A stretch of DNA of 64,000 nucleotides from Nocardiopsis sp. N85 (GTDB lineage: Bacteria; Actinomycetota; Actinomycetes; Streptosporangiales; Streptosporangiaceae), in assembly GCF_028882275.1 (NCBI RefSeq), contig NZ_JARBUT010000012.1, positions 124,001 to 188,000 on the forward strand. Direction: 5' to 3'. Position numbers and translations under genes: made by a program. Below the pieces are notes generated by a model. That model had not been told where the DNA came from and made no database searches. It saw only the letters and a program-made list of their open reading frames with translations. Below, piece after piece: positions 8,431-17,595 of the stretch (position 1 is its first letter; the number at the start of each line of letters is the position of its first letter).

Positions 8431-9237
8431 GTGAATTTTCCCTTTGGTGTCGGAGGCGACTACCACTCTTCCAGTGAAGGTGCGGTGCTCCACTATCCGG
8501 TGTTCTTGAACGGGGAGCGAATCGCTCATATCTGGTGTTCCGCGAATCCGTCCGAATTTGCCGCAGGGTACATCATGGTCGTCTCGGCGCTGGAATACGA
8601 GGATCGCGTCAAAGCCCTGGCGGTCTGGGCTCGCCGTTCCCATGACTCGGCTCGGCAAGGGCTCCCTCCCCGGGAAGCACTGGAGGAGTGGAGGCGGACT
8701 CCTGCCCACCCGGAGGCCGGTGGTGTGCCGCGGGACGCGTCTCTTGAGGAGCTGCCGAGTCTCGACGCCTTGGACGAGGTCGCCAACCCCGGACTTGAGG
8801 ACCGGCCGTTCACATGGGGGGACAGCGGTGAACCGATCCCCACTATGGAGCAGGCCGAGAAGGATTGGGAATGGCAGCGGTGGGACGACTTCGCGCCGGT
8901 GACCATCGGGAAGACCTACCGGCCCCGCACCGATGAGCCGGTCCGATACCTTCCGGTGCGCCTCGGAGACGAGCTGATCGGATACCTGTGGGCGTCGGTC
9001 ACCGACGACGCGGCCGCCTTCCAGTTCCTCCTTCCGGGTGACCCGGTCGGTTTTCGGGCCAACGCCTGGTGGATCGACGAGATGATGCAGCTCCAGGAGA
9101 GCGGCGTACCTCCGCTCCAGGCCCTGCGCTCGCGTGTCGGTGCGCCGGAGGATCCCAAGGGTGGTCGGATCGACTCCGATGCCGAGGAGCGCACCGCCCC
9201 CAGCCTGGACGCCCTCAAGGAGATCGCCCGCCGATGA
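8431..9237 (+). CDS. Probable immunity protein with two tandem repeats
   Basis: A 268-residue acidic soluble protein directly downstream of the ADP-ribosyltransferase toxin. The GTG at 8431 was chosen because GGAG sits five bases upstream; an ATG at 8380 would overlap the toxin. The protein is an internal duplication: PVFLNGERIAHIW near residue 23 is repeated as PVRLGDELIGYLW at 175, AVWARRSHDSARQGLPP as AWWIDEMMQLQESGVPP, and LPSLDALDEVAN as APSLDALKEIAR. Toxin-immunity gene order makes immunity the likely function; no family was recognised. Its stop overlaps the next start in ATGA. Confidence 0.65.
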   Translation: MNFPFGVGGDYHSSSEGAVLHYPVFLNGERIAHIWCSANPSEFAAGYIMVVSALEYEDRVKALAVWARRSHDSARQGLPPREALEEWRRTPAHPEAGGVPRDASLEELPSLDALDEVANPGLEDRPFTWGDSGEPIPTMEQAEKDWEWQRWDDFAPVTIGKTYRPRTDEPVRYLPVRLGDELIGYLWASVTDDAAAFQFLLPGDPVGFRANAWWIDEMMQLQESGVPPLQALRSRVGAPEDPKGGRIDSDAEERTAPSLDALKEIARR

Positions 9238-10688
9238 CCACGGCGCCCACCGCCATCGCCCCCACTGCCCCGCCCCTGCCCGCAGGCCGGACCCTGGTGG
9301 CCCTGCTCCACGACCGACCGGCCGTCCACGGCCTGTTCGACGCCCTGCGCGCCACCGGTCTGTGCCCACACCCGGTGGCCGGCGGCGTGCTCATCGAGCT
9401 GCGCGACGCCGCCGACCGGACCGTCGCCGCCGTCCAGGCGGCCCGGCACGTCAGCGTCCTCGCGGAGGCCGAACGCCTGCTCGGCCCGCTCGACGACGAG
9501 GACGTTCCGGCCCAGCCCTGGTGGGTGGAGGCCCGTGCCTCCCATCCCGACGCCTTCACCGCGCTGACGGCTTTCGCCGCCGCCCTGACCACGCGCTACG
9601 GCGGGACCGTCCGCACCACGCCCTCCGACGCGACCGCTCCGCCGATCGCGACCCCCGCACCCCACCCGGCCCTCATCGCCGCCACCGAACACACCCTCCT
9701 CGCCGCCGACGACCGACCGCTCATCCCTTTCTCCGCGATGCTGGCCGACGCCCTCGCCACCCACGGGCCCGAGGGGCGCGCCGTTCAGATCGTCACCCCG
9801 CCGGGCAGCACCGTCACCCCGCTGCTGGCGGCCTTCCTCGCCACCGGACCCCTGTTCCGCTGGGTCATCAGCAACGATGGCACCCACCACGACGCCCTCA
9901 CCGGTGAGCCCCTGGTCTGGGACGACCGCCACGGCTTCGTCACCGACACCCACGCGCTGCGGGAACACGGTCCCCACCCCGACCACCTGCCCGCAGAGGG
10001 GCGGCAGGCCCCGGGGTGGCGGCTCACCGTCGAGCTCACCACGCTCCACCCGGCCACCGATGACCTGCTGCTCGGCGAGGCCGCCGAACTCCTCGCCGCG
10101 CACCTGGCCGGTGGGCGGATCGCCCTCTTCGACACCGGCGAACCCCTCTTCCTGCCCTGGGACCCGCACGCCCTCACCCGCCTGTGCCGGAACCGCGCGC
10201 CGGCCGCCTCGCTCCTGCCGTTCTCGGGGATGCCCGACTCCGTCCGCGATCCGAACACCCTCGGCTTCCACGGCCTCCTGCGCGTCCAGCGGGTACAGGA
10301 GGGCGTCAAGGAGACCGTCTGCCTCACCGTCGTCCACCCGCCGGAAGCCCAACCCGACCTCGACGCGATCCCACGCGCCGTCGCTGCACTCGCCTCCCGG
10401 GGCCTGATCCGGAGCATGTCGGTCGCCCGTCGCCCCGGCACCCGCCCCGAACCCCGCTGGACCGGGTTCCCCGCCCCCGTCGGCCTCGCCCTGGGCCCTG
10501 AGGGCATCACCGAACTCCGCGTCACCGACCCCGCGACCGCCCCGGTCCCGGTGAGCCTGTTGGGCCCCTCGCTCAACCCCACCGCCTGGTACCGGACCGG
10601 TGACGGCACCCGCCCCGAGGACTGGAACCGCCTGCGCCTGCTCCACCGCCACCTGTCCCCGGCGCCGACGGTCCGCTCAACGAGCTGA
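9234..10688 (+). CDS. DUF6177-type protein, type VII secretion associated
   Basis: A 484-residue protein beginning at the ATG that overlaps the preceding stop (ATGA), so translationally coupled. The central part contains DDRPLIPFSAMLADAL, VTPPGSTVTPL and HDALTGEPLVWDD, which fit the actinomycete DUF6177 family as remembered. Members sit in type VII effector loci of Streptomyces and relatives; their biochemical role is unknown, and chaperone or adaptor functions are only guesses. No membrane segment or signal is present. An N-terminal copy of a related motif (LVALLHDRPAV) suggests an internal half-repeat. It closes the operon that starts at 5302. Confidence 0.7.
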   Translation: MTTAPTAIAPTAPPLPAGRTLVALLHDRPAVHGLFDALRATGLCPHPVAGGVLIELRDAADRTVAAVQAARHVSVLAEAERLLGPLDDEDVPAQPWWVEARASHPDAFTALTAFAAALTTRYGGTVRTTPSDATAPPIATPAPHPALIAATEHTLLAADDRPLIPFSAMLADALATHGPEGRAVQIVTPPGSTVTPLLAAFLATGPLFRWVISNDGTHHDALTGEPLVWDDRHGFVTDTHALREHGPHPDHLPAEGRQAPGWRLTVELTTLHPATDDLLLGEAAELLAAHLAGGRIALFDTGEPLFLPWDPHALTRLCRNRAPAASLLPFSGMPDSVRDPNTLGFHGLLRVQRVQEGVKETVCLTVVHPPEAQPDLDAIPRAVAALASRGLIRSMSVARRPGTRPEPRWTGFPAPVGLALGPEGITELRVTDPATAPVPVSLLGPSLNPTAWYRTGDGTRPEDWNRLRLLHRHLSPAPTVRSTS

Positions 10689-10732
10689 CCGAGGGCACAG
10701 GTCGAACATCAAGCTGAGACCGCCGACCACCC

Positions 10733-12397
10733 TTATCGATCGATGGAGCGAGGGCCGCCGTCCTCCGGGACCAGGGCGCCCGAGGCGAGCCCCTCCCTGG
10801 TGAGCTCCGCCGCTCTGCGGGCCAGTGCCGCCAGCTCCTCCGCCCGCCGCTCGAACTCCTCCAGCGCCCGGAACGCCGCCCCGTACCGGCGCTGGTCGTC
10901 CGTGCCCATCTGAGGCACGCGCGCCGAACGGACATCGGTCCGGTGGGTGCCGCTGGCGCTCGTGGAGCGCCGCGTGTTGGCGGCCGCTGCCATGAACCCC
11001 CGCAGGAAGTCGGTGTCCAGCCGCTCGTCCACCGCGTGCGGCGCCTCGCCCGCCACGTCCACCAGCCCCGCGTCGACCAGGTCGCCCACCCGCACCTGTG
11101 TTCCCGACCATTCCACCGAACCGGCCGCGGACACCTCCGGCAGCAGGCCGTCGATGCCCTCCGCCGACCGGCGCAGCTCCTCCCGCAGCGCCGTCACCAC
11201 CTCGGCCAGGTCCTCCGATCCGGGCGCCAGGTACCGGCCCGGTGTCAGGTCCACCTCGTCGTCGAGCAGGTCGATGAGCGGTACCTCGGCCCACCCCTGC
11301 TCCGGCCACGCCCACGGGCCGTCCGGATCCACACCTGTCAGGTCCCACATCCGCACCGACCGGGCCGCGTCATCGGTCCCGGTCGGGCGTCTGAGCAGCC
11401 ACAGGTGCACCGGCTGGGCGTGCGCCGCGGCCAGCCCGGCCGGCAGCGCGACCACGTCCGTGAGCAGTCCGCGCCGGATCAGTTCGGCTCGGGTGCGCCG
11501 CCCGGTGCGCCGGTAGGCGCACGAGGTGGACAGCACCACGGCCGCCTGCCCGCCGGGCCCGGTGTGCGCGTACGCGTGCTGTAGCCACGCCAGCTCGCTC
11601 TCCGCCTTGGGCGGCACCGCCAGCTCCCAGCGCGGGTCCATGAGCAGTTCCTCGCGCCCCCAGTCGGTGGTCGCGGGCGGCGGGTCGCACACCACCAGCG
11701 GCACCCGGTGGCCCTCCCACTGATCCGAACGCAGTGCGTCGCCGACCCGGATGTCGGCCCCATCCCCGAGTTCCAGCTCCGACCGGGCGCGAGCGAGCCG
11801 TACCGCGTCGGGGTCGATGTCCTGCCCGGTGCGCTCCGCGTCCGGCGCACCGACCCCGAACAGCAGAGTCCCGGTCCCGCAGGCGGGGTCGAACACGCGG
11901 GCCGCCGTACGGCCGGTCAGCGCCGCCAGTGCCCTCACCAGCCGCGTGGTCGAACCGGACGGGGTGCCCGCGCGCTCCCCGGCGTTGAGGAATCGCTCGG
12001 TCAGGGCTCGGGAGACCTCGGCGGGGGAGGACTCGGCGACGAGCTCCCCGAGGAGCCGCACCGCCTCGTCGCCCAGCCCGCCCCGGTCCCCGTCCAGCAG
12101 ATACCCGACGGTGTCGGCCAGCGCGAGGAGCATCCGCCTGGGGTGGTCGCCGCGCAGGGTGTGCCACAGCCGCACCTCGGTGGACTCCTCGACCCCCTTG
12201 TTCTGGCTCTCCAACCAGGCACGGACGCCGGTCAGGGAGAACAGGGGACTGGACGAGGTCCCGCCGACGGGGGAAGGGAAGTCGTCGTGGCGTCGGCGCC
12301 AGTTGGAGACGGCGGCGCGGGTGACACCGGCCAGCCGCGCGATGTCGGCGGCGGTGACCTGCTGTTCGTCTGTGGCGGTCCGGTCCCGGGAATCCAT
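10733..12397 (-). CDS. HTH plus N6-adenine DNA methyltransferase (orphan)
   Basis: A 554-residue protein. A small N-terminal helix-turn-helix (AADIARLAGVTRAAVSNW, about residues 16-45) precedes a helical segment and an HsdM-like N6-adenine methylase core: motif I FDPACGTGTLLF binds SAM, and motif IV reads CDPPPATTDWG, with DPPP in place of the usual NPPY/F. A C-terminal region resembles a target-recognition domain. No specificity or restriction subunit is adjacent, so it looks like an orphan or a relic of a larger system. Translation is probably leaderless: TACTGT (plus-strand 12405-12410) lies seven bases before the ATG. Confidence 0.8.
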   Translation of the reverse strand: MDSRDRTATDEQQVTAADIARLAGVTRAAVSNWRRRHDDFPSPVGGTSSSPLFSLTGVRAWLESQNKGVEESTEVRLWHTLRGDHPRRMLLALADTVGYLLDGDRGGLGDEAVRLLGELVAESSPAEVSRALTERFLNAGERAGTPSGSTTRLVRALAALTGRTAARVFDPACGTGTLLFGVGAPDAERTGQDIDPDAVRLARARSELELGDGADIRVGDALRSDQWEGHRVPLVVCDPPPATTDWGREELLMDPRWELAVPPKAESELAWLQHAYAHTGPGGQAAVVLSTSCAYRRTGRRTRAELIRRGLLTDVVALPAGLAAAHAQPVHLWLLRRPTGTDDAARSVRMWDLTGVDPDGPWAWPEQGWAEVPLIDLLDDEVDLTPGRYLAPGSEDLAEVVTALREELRRSAEGIDGLLPEVSAAGSVEWSGTQVRVGDLVDAGLVDVAGEAPHAVDERLDTDFLRGFMAAAANTRRSTSASGTHRTDVRSARVPQMGTDDQRRYGAAFRALEEFERRAEELAALARRAAELTREGLASGALVPEDGGPRSIDR

Positions 12398-12902
12398 GGA
12401 GGTCACAGTACACGGCCGGATATCGCCCTCCGGAGAGGCGCTTGTTTGCGTTGTCAACGCCCCTTTTCGGCAAGGGATCCTTGCCCCGGTCGTCGGCCCG
12501 CTGCTCCTCGGGGGCATGTGACGAACGGGTCTCGGGTGCCATCCTCGCCGGGCGTTCGCGCGTCCTCGCCTCCACAAGGGAAAGTGGAACCCGGATCCGA
12601 TCGGTAGTCGCTCCCCTGGATCACCCTGGTTCCCATTGAGGCTTGCCACACTCCACCATGCTGTATATGTTTGCGAAGTAAACAGCATTCAGGTTCTCAA
12701 GTATTCAAGAACTGTGTACTCGAGTGCGGCCCTCCCCGGTCCGGGCCGGCGTCCCGGCCCTCGGCTCCGGGCCTGCCTCCGGAGGTCGCCTGGAACCGGC
12801 CGGGCCGCCTTCCCGTTCCCCCCGGACCTCGGTCCCGCGGGCGTACGGTGAGTGCACACCCCGGACGGCACAGCGACACAGCGAAGCGCAAGGGACAGAG
12901 CG
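12398..12902. promoter_or_regulatory. Divergent promoter region, about 505 bases without a gene
   Basis: The region separates the minus-strand methylase from the plus-strand kinase. The methylase side carries a leaderless-type -10 (TACTGT in the minus sense, 12405-12410). Around 12655-12725 the base composition drops (short A/T-rich stretch with CTGTATATGTTTGCG and GTTCTCAAG...TTCAAGAAC, a loose inverted repeat), the most likely place for the kinase promoter or an operator. No coding frame here has normal codon use. Confidence 0.4.
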
Positions 12903-13785
12903 ATGGAACGGCAGTACGTGGCGGACCGCTTCCGCCTCGACGGGATCATCGACCGCGGCAACATGGGCGAGGTCCACCGGGCCGAGGACACCCGACCACC
13001 CGAGGGCACTCCCGAACAGGACCGCCGCGTCGCCGTCAAGCTCATCCTGCGCCGCCGCTCTGGCGCCCCGGTCGACCCCGGGGACAAGTCCGTCAAGCGT
13101 TTCCTGCGCGAGGTGGACATCATGCGCCGCTTCGAGCACCCGCGCATCCCCCGGGTGGTCGACGGCGGGATGGACACCACCGGCGGCGACCATCTTCCCT
13201 ACCTCGCCATGGAGCTCCTGGACGGGCGCACCCTGCGCGACCTGAGCGACGAGGTCCCCCAGGTGCCCGTCTCCTGGGCGGCCGCCATCGGCGCCCAGAT
13301 CTCCGACGCCCTCTACACCGCCCACGCAGAGGGGGTCGTCCACCGCGACCTCAAGCCCGCCAACGTCATGATCACCCGTGGCGGCCTGGTCAAGGTCCTG
13401 GACTTCGGCATGGGACGGATCGTCGACGATCCCGACCTCACCAAGCTCACCAGTACCCACACCACCGTCGGCACCGCTCGCTACATGGCCCCCGAACAGT
13501 TCCAGGGCGCCAAGGTCACCTACGCCGCCGACCTCTACGCCCTGGGCTGTGTCCTGTACGAGCTCCTCACCGGGGCCCCGCCCTTCGACGGCGTCACCAA
13601 CTTCGAGCTCGGCTACAAGCACAATAACGACGACATCCCGCCCCTGGGCATGCTGCGCGCCGACCTCCCGGGCCCCTTCACCCACCTCATCGAGCACCTG
13701 CTCAAGAAAAACCCGGCCGATCGCACGGGCGATGCCGCCGAGGTCCGCGACACCCTGCGCACCCTGGCAGCGGCCTCCGGCCCCC
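12903..13785 (+). pseudogene. Ser/Thr protein kinase domain, 5' part of a frameshifted kinase-helicase gene
   Basis: The ATG at 12903 follows AAGGGA at good spacing. A complete Hanks-type kinase domain is visible over about 290 residues: glycine loop GNMGEVHRAED, lysine in VAVKLIL, catalytic loop VVHRDLKPANVM, DFG in VLDFGMG, and APE in YMAPEQF. After the run of five C (13781-13785) the frame turns to Arg/Pro/His-rich nonsense, while the +1 frame continues sensibly (GTAPTVDAWADF) without a stop into the helicase sequence. Removing one C restores a single kinase-linker-helicase frame. The intact gene was therefore probably a fusion, or two genes joined by deletion. The kinase part might still be made with a wrong tail. 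Confidence 0.7.
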
Positions 13786-14555
13786 GGCACCGCCCCCACC
13801 GTCGATGCCTGGGCCGACTTCGACCCCCGCGCCCACCTGCCGGTGCCCGCCCCCGCCCCCGTCCTGCCCGACAGCACCACCGTGCACCGGATCCACGACG
13901 CCCCGCTCGGCGTCATGGACGTGTTCTCCCTCCACGAGCAGCTCATCTCCGAGTACCGGGACTTCACCCAGGGCGGCACCGTCCTGCGCGACGAGCGCAT
14001 CGCCGCGTACCTCAAGCAGGACTTGGACGCCAAATCCCAGTGGCCCGACCCCTGGCTGTCCCTCAACCCGTTCTTCGCCTCCGGCGGCACCGTCCCCGAA
14101 CTCGTCAGCGAGGGCCTGCTGCACCCGGAGACCGCCCGGATCTTCCAGGCGCAGAAGAAGGAGGGGAGCACCGTCTGCGACGGCCGCCCCCTCACCCTGC
14201 ACCGCCACCAGCGCGAGGCGATCGAGACCGCCCAGAGCGGCCGCTCCTACGTCCTGACCACCGGCACCGGCTCGGGCAAGTCCCTCTCCTACATCGTCCC
14301 CATCGTCGACCGTGTCCTGAAGGAGCGCGACCGAGAGAAAGCCGGGGGGAACCACTCCAAGCGGGTGCGCGCCATCATCGTGCACCCCATGAACGCCCTG
14401 GCCAACAGCCAGCTCAACGAGCTGCGCAAGTTCCTCGTCGACGGCTACGGGCAGGGCCGCGAACCCGTCACCTTCGCCCGTTACACCGGCCAGGAGAGCG
14501 AGGAGGCCCGCAAGCGCCTGCGCGACGACCCGCCGGACATCCTGCTCACCAACTA
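13786..14555 (+). pseudogene. DEAD/DEAH helicase N-terminal fragment truncated by an IS element
   Basis: In the frame restored after 13785, the linker leads to MDVFSLHEQLISEYRDF (ATG at 13915) and then to a superfamily 2 helicase start: Q-motif-like LHRHQREAIE, Walker A TTGTGSGKSLSY, motif Ia IVHPMNALANSQ and the segment DILLTNY. These N-terminal signatures belong to a long defence-associated helicase type that usually exceeds 1,500 residues and often neighbours Eco57I-like methylases. Only about 255 residues survive: the IS630-type element begins at 14556, right after the TA target, and none of the remaining helicase sequence appears on its far side. Confidence 0.75.
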
Positions 14556-15728
14556 CTCAGCTTGAACTGGTGATGTCCGATGATGTGACCGTGTCGGGCT
14601 CCATGGTCAGGCCGGTGGGCGACAGACAGCCGTCGATGAGGTGGGGCCGGTACTGGATCTTCTTCAGCTTCCGCTTGACCACCCGGGTCAGATGCACCAG
14701 ATCAGCGGCGGCGAAGTCGGCCAGAGACCGTGTGAGCAGCGACCAGATCCCCTCGGCCGGGTTCAACTCCGGCGCGTAGCGGGGCAACTGGACGATGCGC
14801 AGCCAGTCCTGGTGCTCCTGGGCGAACTCCACCAGCTCCCGCACCAGGTGCACGTTCAGGTTGTCCCAGCACCACACCACCGGGGCGCCCAACCGCAGAT
14901 GGGTCATGACGATCAGATCTCGGTAACGCCGCCAGGAGAACGCCTTGGGCTCACCCTTGCGGCCGTGGTAGAGGTGCGGCGTGTAGAAGAAACGGGAGCG
15001 GTCACCGGGCCGGTAGCACACCACACCGGCCACGTTGACCCGCCCCGCGCCCCGGCCGCGCACCCGCACCACCGGCCGCCGCCCGCGCGGGGCCCAGGTG
15101 CGCCCCCTGGGCGGCCTCAGCTCCTGCCCCGCCTCGTCCTCGAAACAGACGTAGGCGCCCAGGTCCGCCGCGGTCTTTTTACCCGCGGCCACACCTCCCT
15201 CTTCCACACCTCGATCGCCTCGTCGTCGCGCTCCAGCGCCCGCCGCACGGGCACCTGGACGGACCAGCCGTGCCGACGCAGCAGCCTCCACACACCCTGG
15301 ACGGTGTAGCCGGTGTGGAACATCCGCCCGATCAGCAGTTTCACCCGCGCCAGCGTCCACCCCTGAAACTCATCGCCCCACCCGTGCGCGAGCGGGCCGC
15401 GCTCCAGCTCCCTCTCCAGGCGCTCCCACTGCCCCGGGCTCAGCCGTTCGGCCGAGACCGGACCCCGAGAGCGCAGCGCGTCCACGCCGCCCTGTTCCCA
15501 CGCCCGCCGCCAGCGCCGCACCGACCGCTCGCTCACCCGTAGCTCCCGCGCGATGACCCCGGTCTTGGTACCGCGGGCGAAGTGCTCGGCCGCCTGCATC
15601 CGCAGCCGTTCTCGCCGCTGTTGCTCTTGGGGCGTGAGTCCGCCCCCTTGCGCGTACCTCATGAGGACGTCGTACCTCGGTGGCCGACCGATGTCACCAG
15701 GTACCGGACACCACGAGTTCAAGCTGAG
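14556..15728 (-). mobile_element. IS630-family insertion sequence, 1173 bp
   Basis: The ends are 24-base inverted repeats (14556-14579 and 15705-15728) that begin CTCAGCTTGAACT and match at 22 of 24 positions. Each end is bordered by TA (14554-14555 and 15729-15730), the target dinucleotide duplicated by IS630/Tc1-mariner elements. The element carries a two-frame transposase on the minus strand. Its left flank is a helicase gene and its right flank the middle of a methylase gene, so the sequence between those two points has been lost from the chromosome. Confidence 0.92.
14557..15662 (-). CDS. IS630-family DDE transposase, two frames joined by -1 frameshift
   Basis: The first frame (from the ATG at 15662) encodes a helix-turn-helix and winged-helix DNA-binding region (VIARELRVSERSVRRWRRAW). 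The second encodes the catalytic domain with the acidic triad in CFEDEAGQ, CWDNLNVH and NPAEGIWS (D, D, E). They meet at AAAAAG (plus-strand ttttt at 15176-15180): slipping back one base turns VKR into VKKTAADLG and makes a continuous transposase. Some IS630 members use programmed -1 frameshifting at such A-runs. The stop lies inside the left inverted repeat, a common economy of these elements. The enzyme is probably functional if the frameshift occurs. Confidence 0.85.
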
Positions 15729-15730
15729 TA

Positions 15731-17458
15731 TTTACCGTCCCGGAGAACGAGAAAGGCGTGGCGGAGGATACCGGCTGGGCTGGTGGCTTCGACTGCGTGC
15801 TGGGCAATCCTCCGTGGGACCAAGTACAAGTCGATGCTCGGGAGTTCTTCGCCTCTAGGAGGCCTGACATTGCTGAAGCTGCGAACATGACATCGCGCAA
15901 CAGCATGATTGGGAAACTTGAAAATGAGGATCCTGAGCTCTTGTGGGCTTACAATGAAGAAAAGCGTGGAAACGACGGGTTCAAGCATTTTGCTCATGCT
16001 TCCGGTCGTTTCCCGCTTACCTCTTATGGGCGATTGAACACATACTCGCTTTTTGCCGAAGCGGTTCGCTGGCTTGTTTCTGAATCGGGGAGAACTGCGC
16101 AGATCATCCCTTCGGGAATTGCTACCGACTCGTTCAATCAGTACTTCTTCAAGGATCTGGTTCAGAAGGGTTCAATCGCGGCTCTCTATGATTTTGAGAA
16201 CTCATCTCCTCTGTTTCCGAGCGTGCATCGATCGTTCAAGTTCTGCATTCTTTCCCTGGTTGGGCGAGGTCTGCGAGAGTCAAAGGCATGGTTTGCCTTC
16301 TTCTTGTATGACCCGGCTGAACTGGATGGCGCCGATAAGGCGTTTATCATGACTCCGGAGGAGATCACCCTCCTCAATCCCAATACGGGCACCTGCCCAG
16401 TCTTCCGTTCTCGCCGTGACGCAGAGATCACTTTGGATATCTATCGCCGAGTCCCAATCCTGGTGAAGGAGGGGGATCCGAATGGGAATCCGTGGGGCGT
16501 GTCATTCCAGCTGATGTTCATGATGAACACGGACTCGGATAAATTCCATACACGCCGCCAGCTTGAAAACGATGGATGGAATTTGGAGGGCAACGTCTTC
16601 GTCCGAGATGGCAAGCGGATGCTACCCCTCTATGAGGCGAAGATGCTCCACCACTACGACCACCGGTGGGCCACATACACCGAGGGCGGCGGCACCCGTG
16701 ACCTCACCCTCGAAGAGAAACAGGACCCGAACGCCGTGGTCATGCCCCGCTACTGGGTGGGGGAGGTTGAGGTCTCCGATGCTAGAAAAAACAGGTCATG
16801 GGATCAATCTTGGTTTATGGGATTTCGAAAGATTTGTCGAAGTACTGACGAGCGGACGATTGTCAGCTTCGTCTTCCCGGAGGGCGGTATTGGGGATTCG
16901 GGGAATGTGATAATTTCCGAAAAGGCAAATTCTCATCTTTTGTATGCCGTCACCGTATCTTTTGCTTTGGACTATTTTCTTCGCCAGAAGCTCGGTGGCA
17001 CCAACCTCAACTTCTTTCAATTCATGCAACTCCCTGTCTTGAAAGAAGGGGCTCTGAAGGGGGTTTCTGGATTCATTTCCAGGCGCGTATTGGAAATGGT
17101 ATTCACTTCTACTTCTATGGGGTCATTCAATCGTGTTTTGGGTGACTCGGGAGGTCCGTTTCGGTGGGATGAAGGGCGGCGCGCGGCGATCCGCGCGGAG
17201 CTGGATGCGCTCTTCTTCCACCTGTACGGGATCGATCGTGATGATGCGGACTACATCATGGAGACCTTCCCGATCGTGAAGAAGAAGGATGTGGCCAAGT
17301 ACGGCGCCTACCGCACCAAGGAGCGCATCCTGGAGATCTACGACCGGATGGCGGAGGCTGGGGTCTCTCAGGGCACCCCGCTGGTCGATGGTGAGAACTT
17401 CATCTCCGAGTTGACCCCGCCGCCCGGCCACGGCCCCAGGCACGCGCCCGCTTCCTGA
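15731..17458 (+). pseudogene. Eco57I/type IIG-like N6-adenine methylase, C-terminal fragment
   Basis: The frame is open from the right edge of the IS element (FTVPENEKG...) and soon reaches the catalytic motif GGFDCVLGNPPWD, motif IV of N6-adenine methylases. It continues with the helical and TRD-like segments typical of Eco57I or DISARM-type methylases (RLNTYSLFAEA, GTNLNFFQFMQLPV). The SAM-binding motif I and the whole N-terminal part are missing, so it cannot work alone. A GTG at 15758 could start a truncated product. GC content is visibly lower than in neighbouring genes, especially at 15850-16600 and 16780-17130, pointing to horizontal origin. A terminator hairpin follows. Confidence 0.8.
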
Positions 17459-17465
17459 TGTGACT

Positions 17466-17498
17466 GCGCCCCGTCCTGAACGCTTCGGGGCGGGGCGC
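17466..17498 (+). terminator. GC-rich hairpin after the methylase fragment
   Basis: GCGCCCCG (17466-17473) pairs with CGGGGCGC (17491-17498) around a 17-base loop, beginning eight bases after the stop codon at 17456-17458. There is no U-run, as is usual in actinomycetes. Its place directly after a stop supports a terminator. Confidence 0.55.
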
Positions 17499-17595
17499 CA
17501 GCACTCAGCAGTCGGGTCTCGTCATGGACGCGCACTCCATGTGCTTCGGGTAGCAGTGATGACTTCTCCGACCGCGTTGCCCCGGGACCTTCCAG

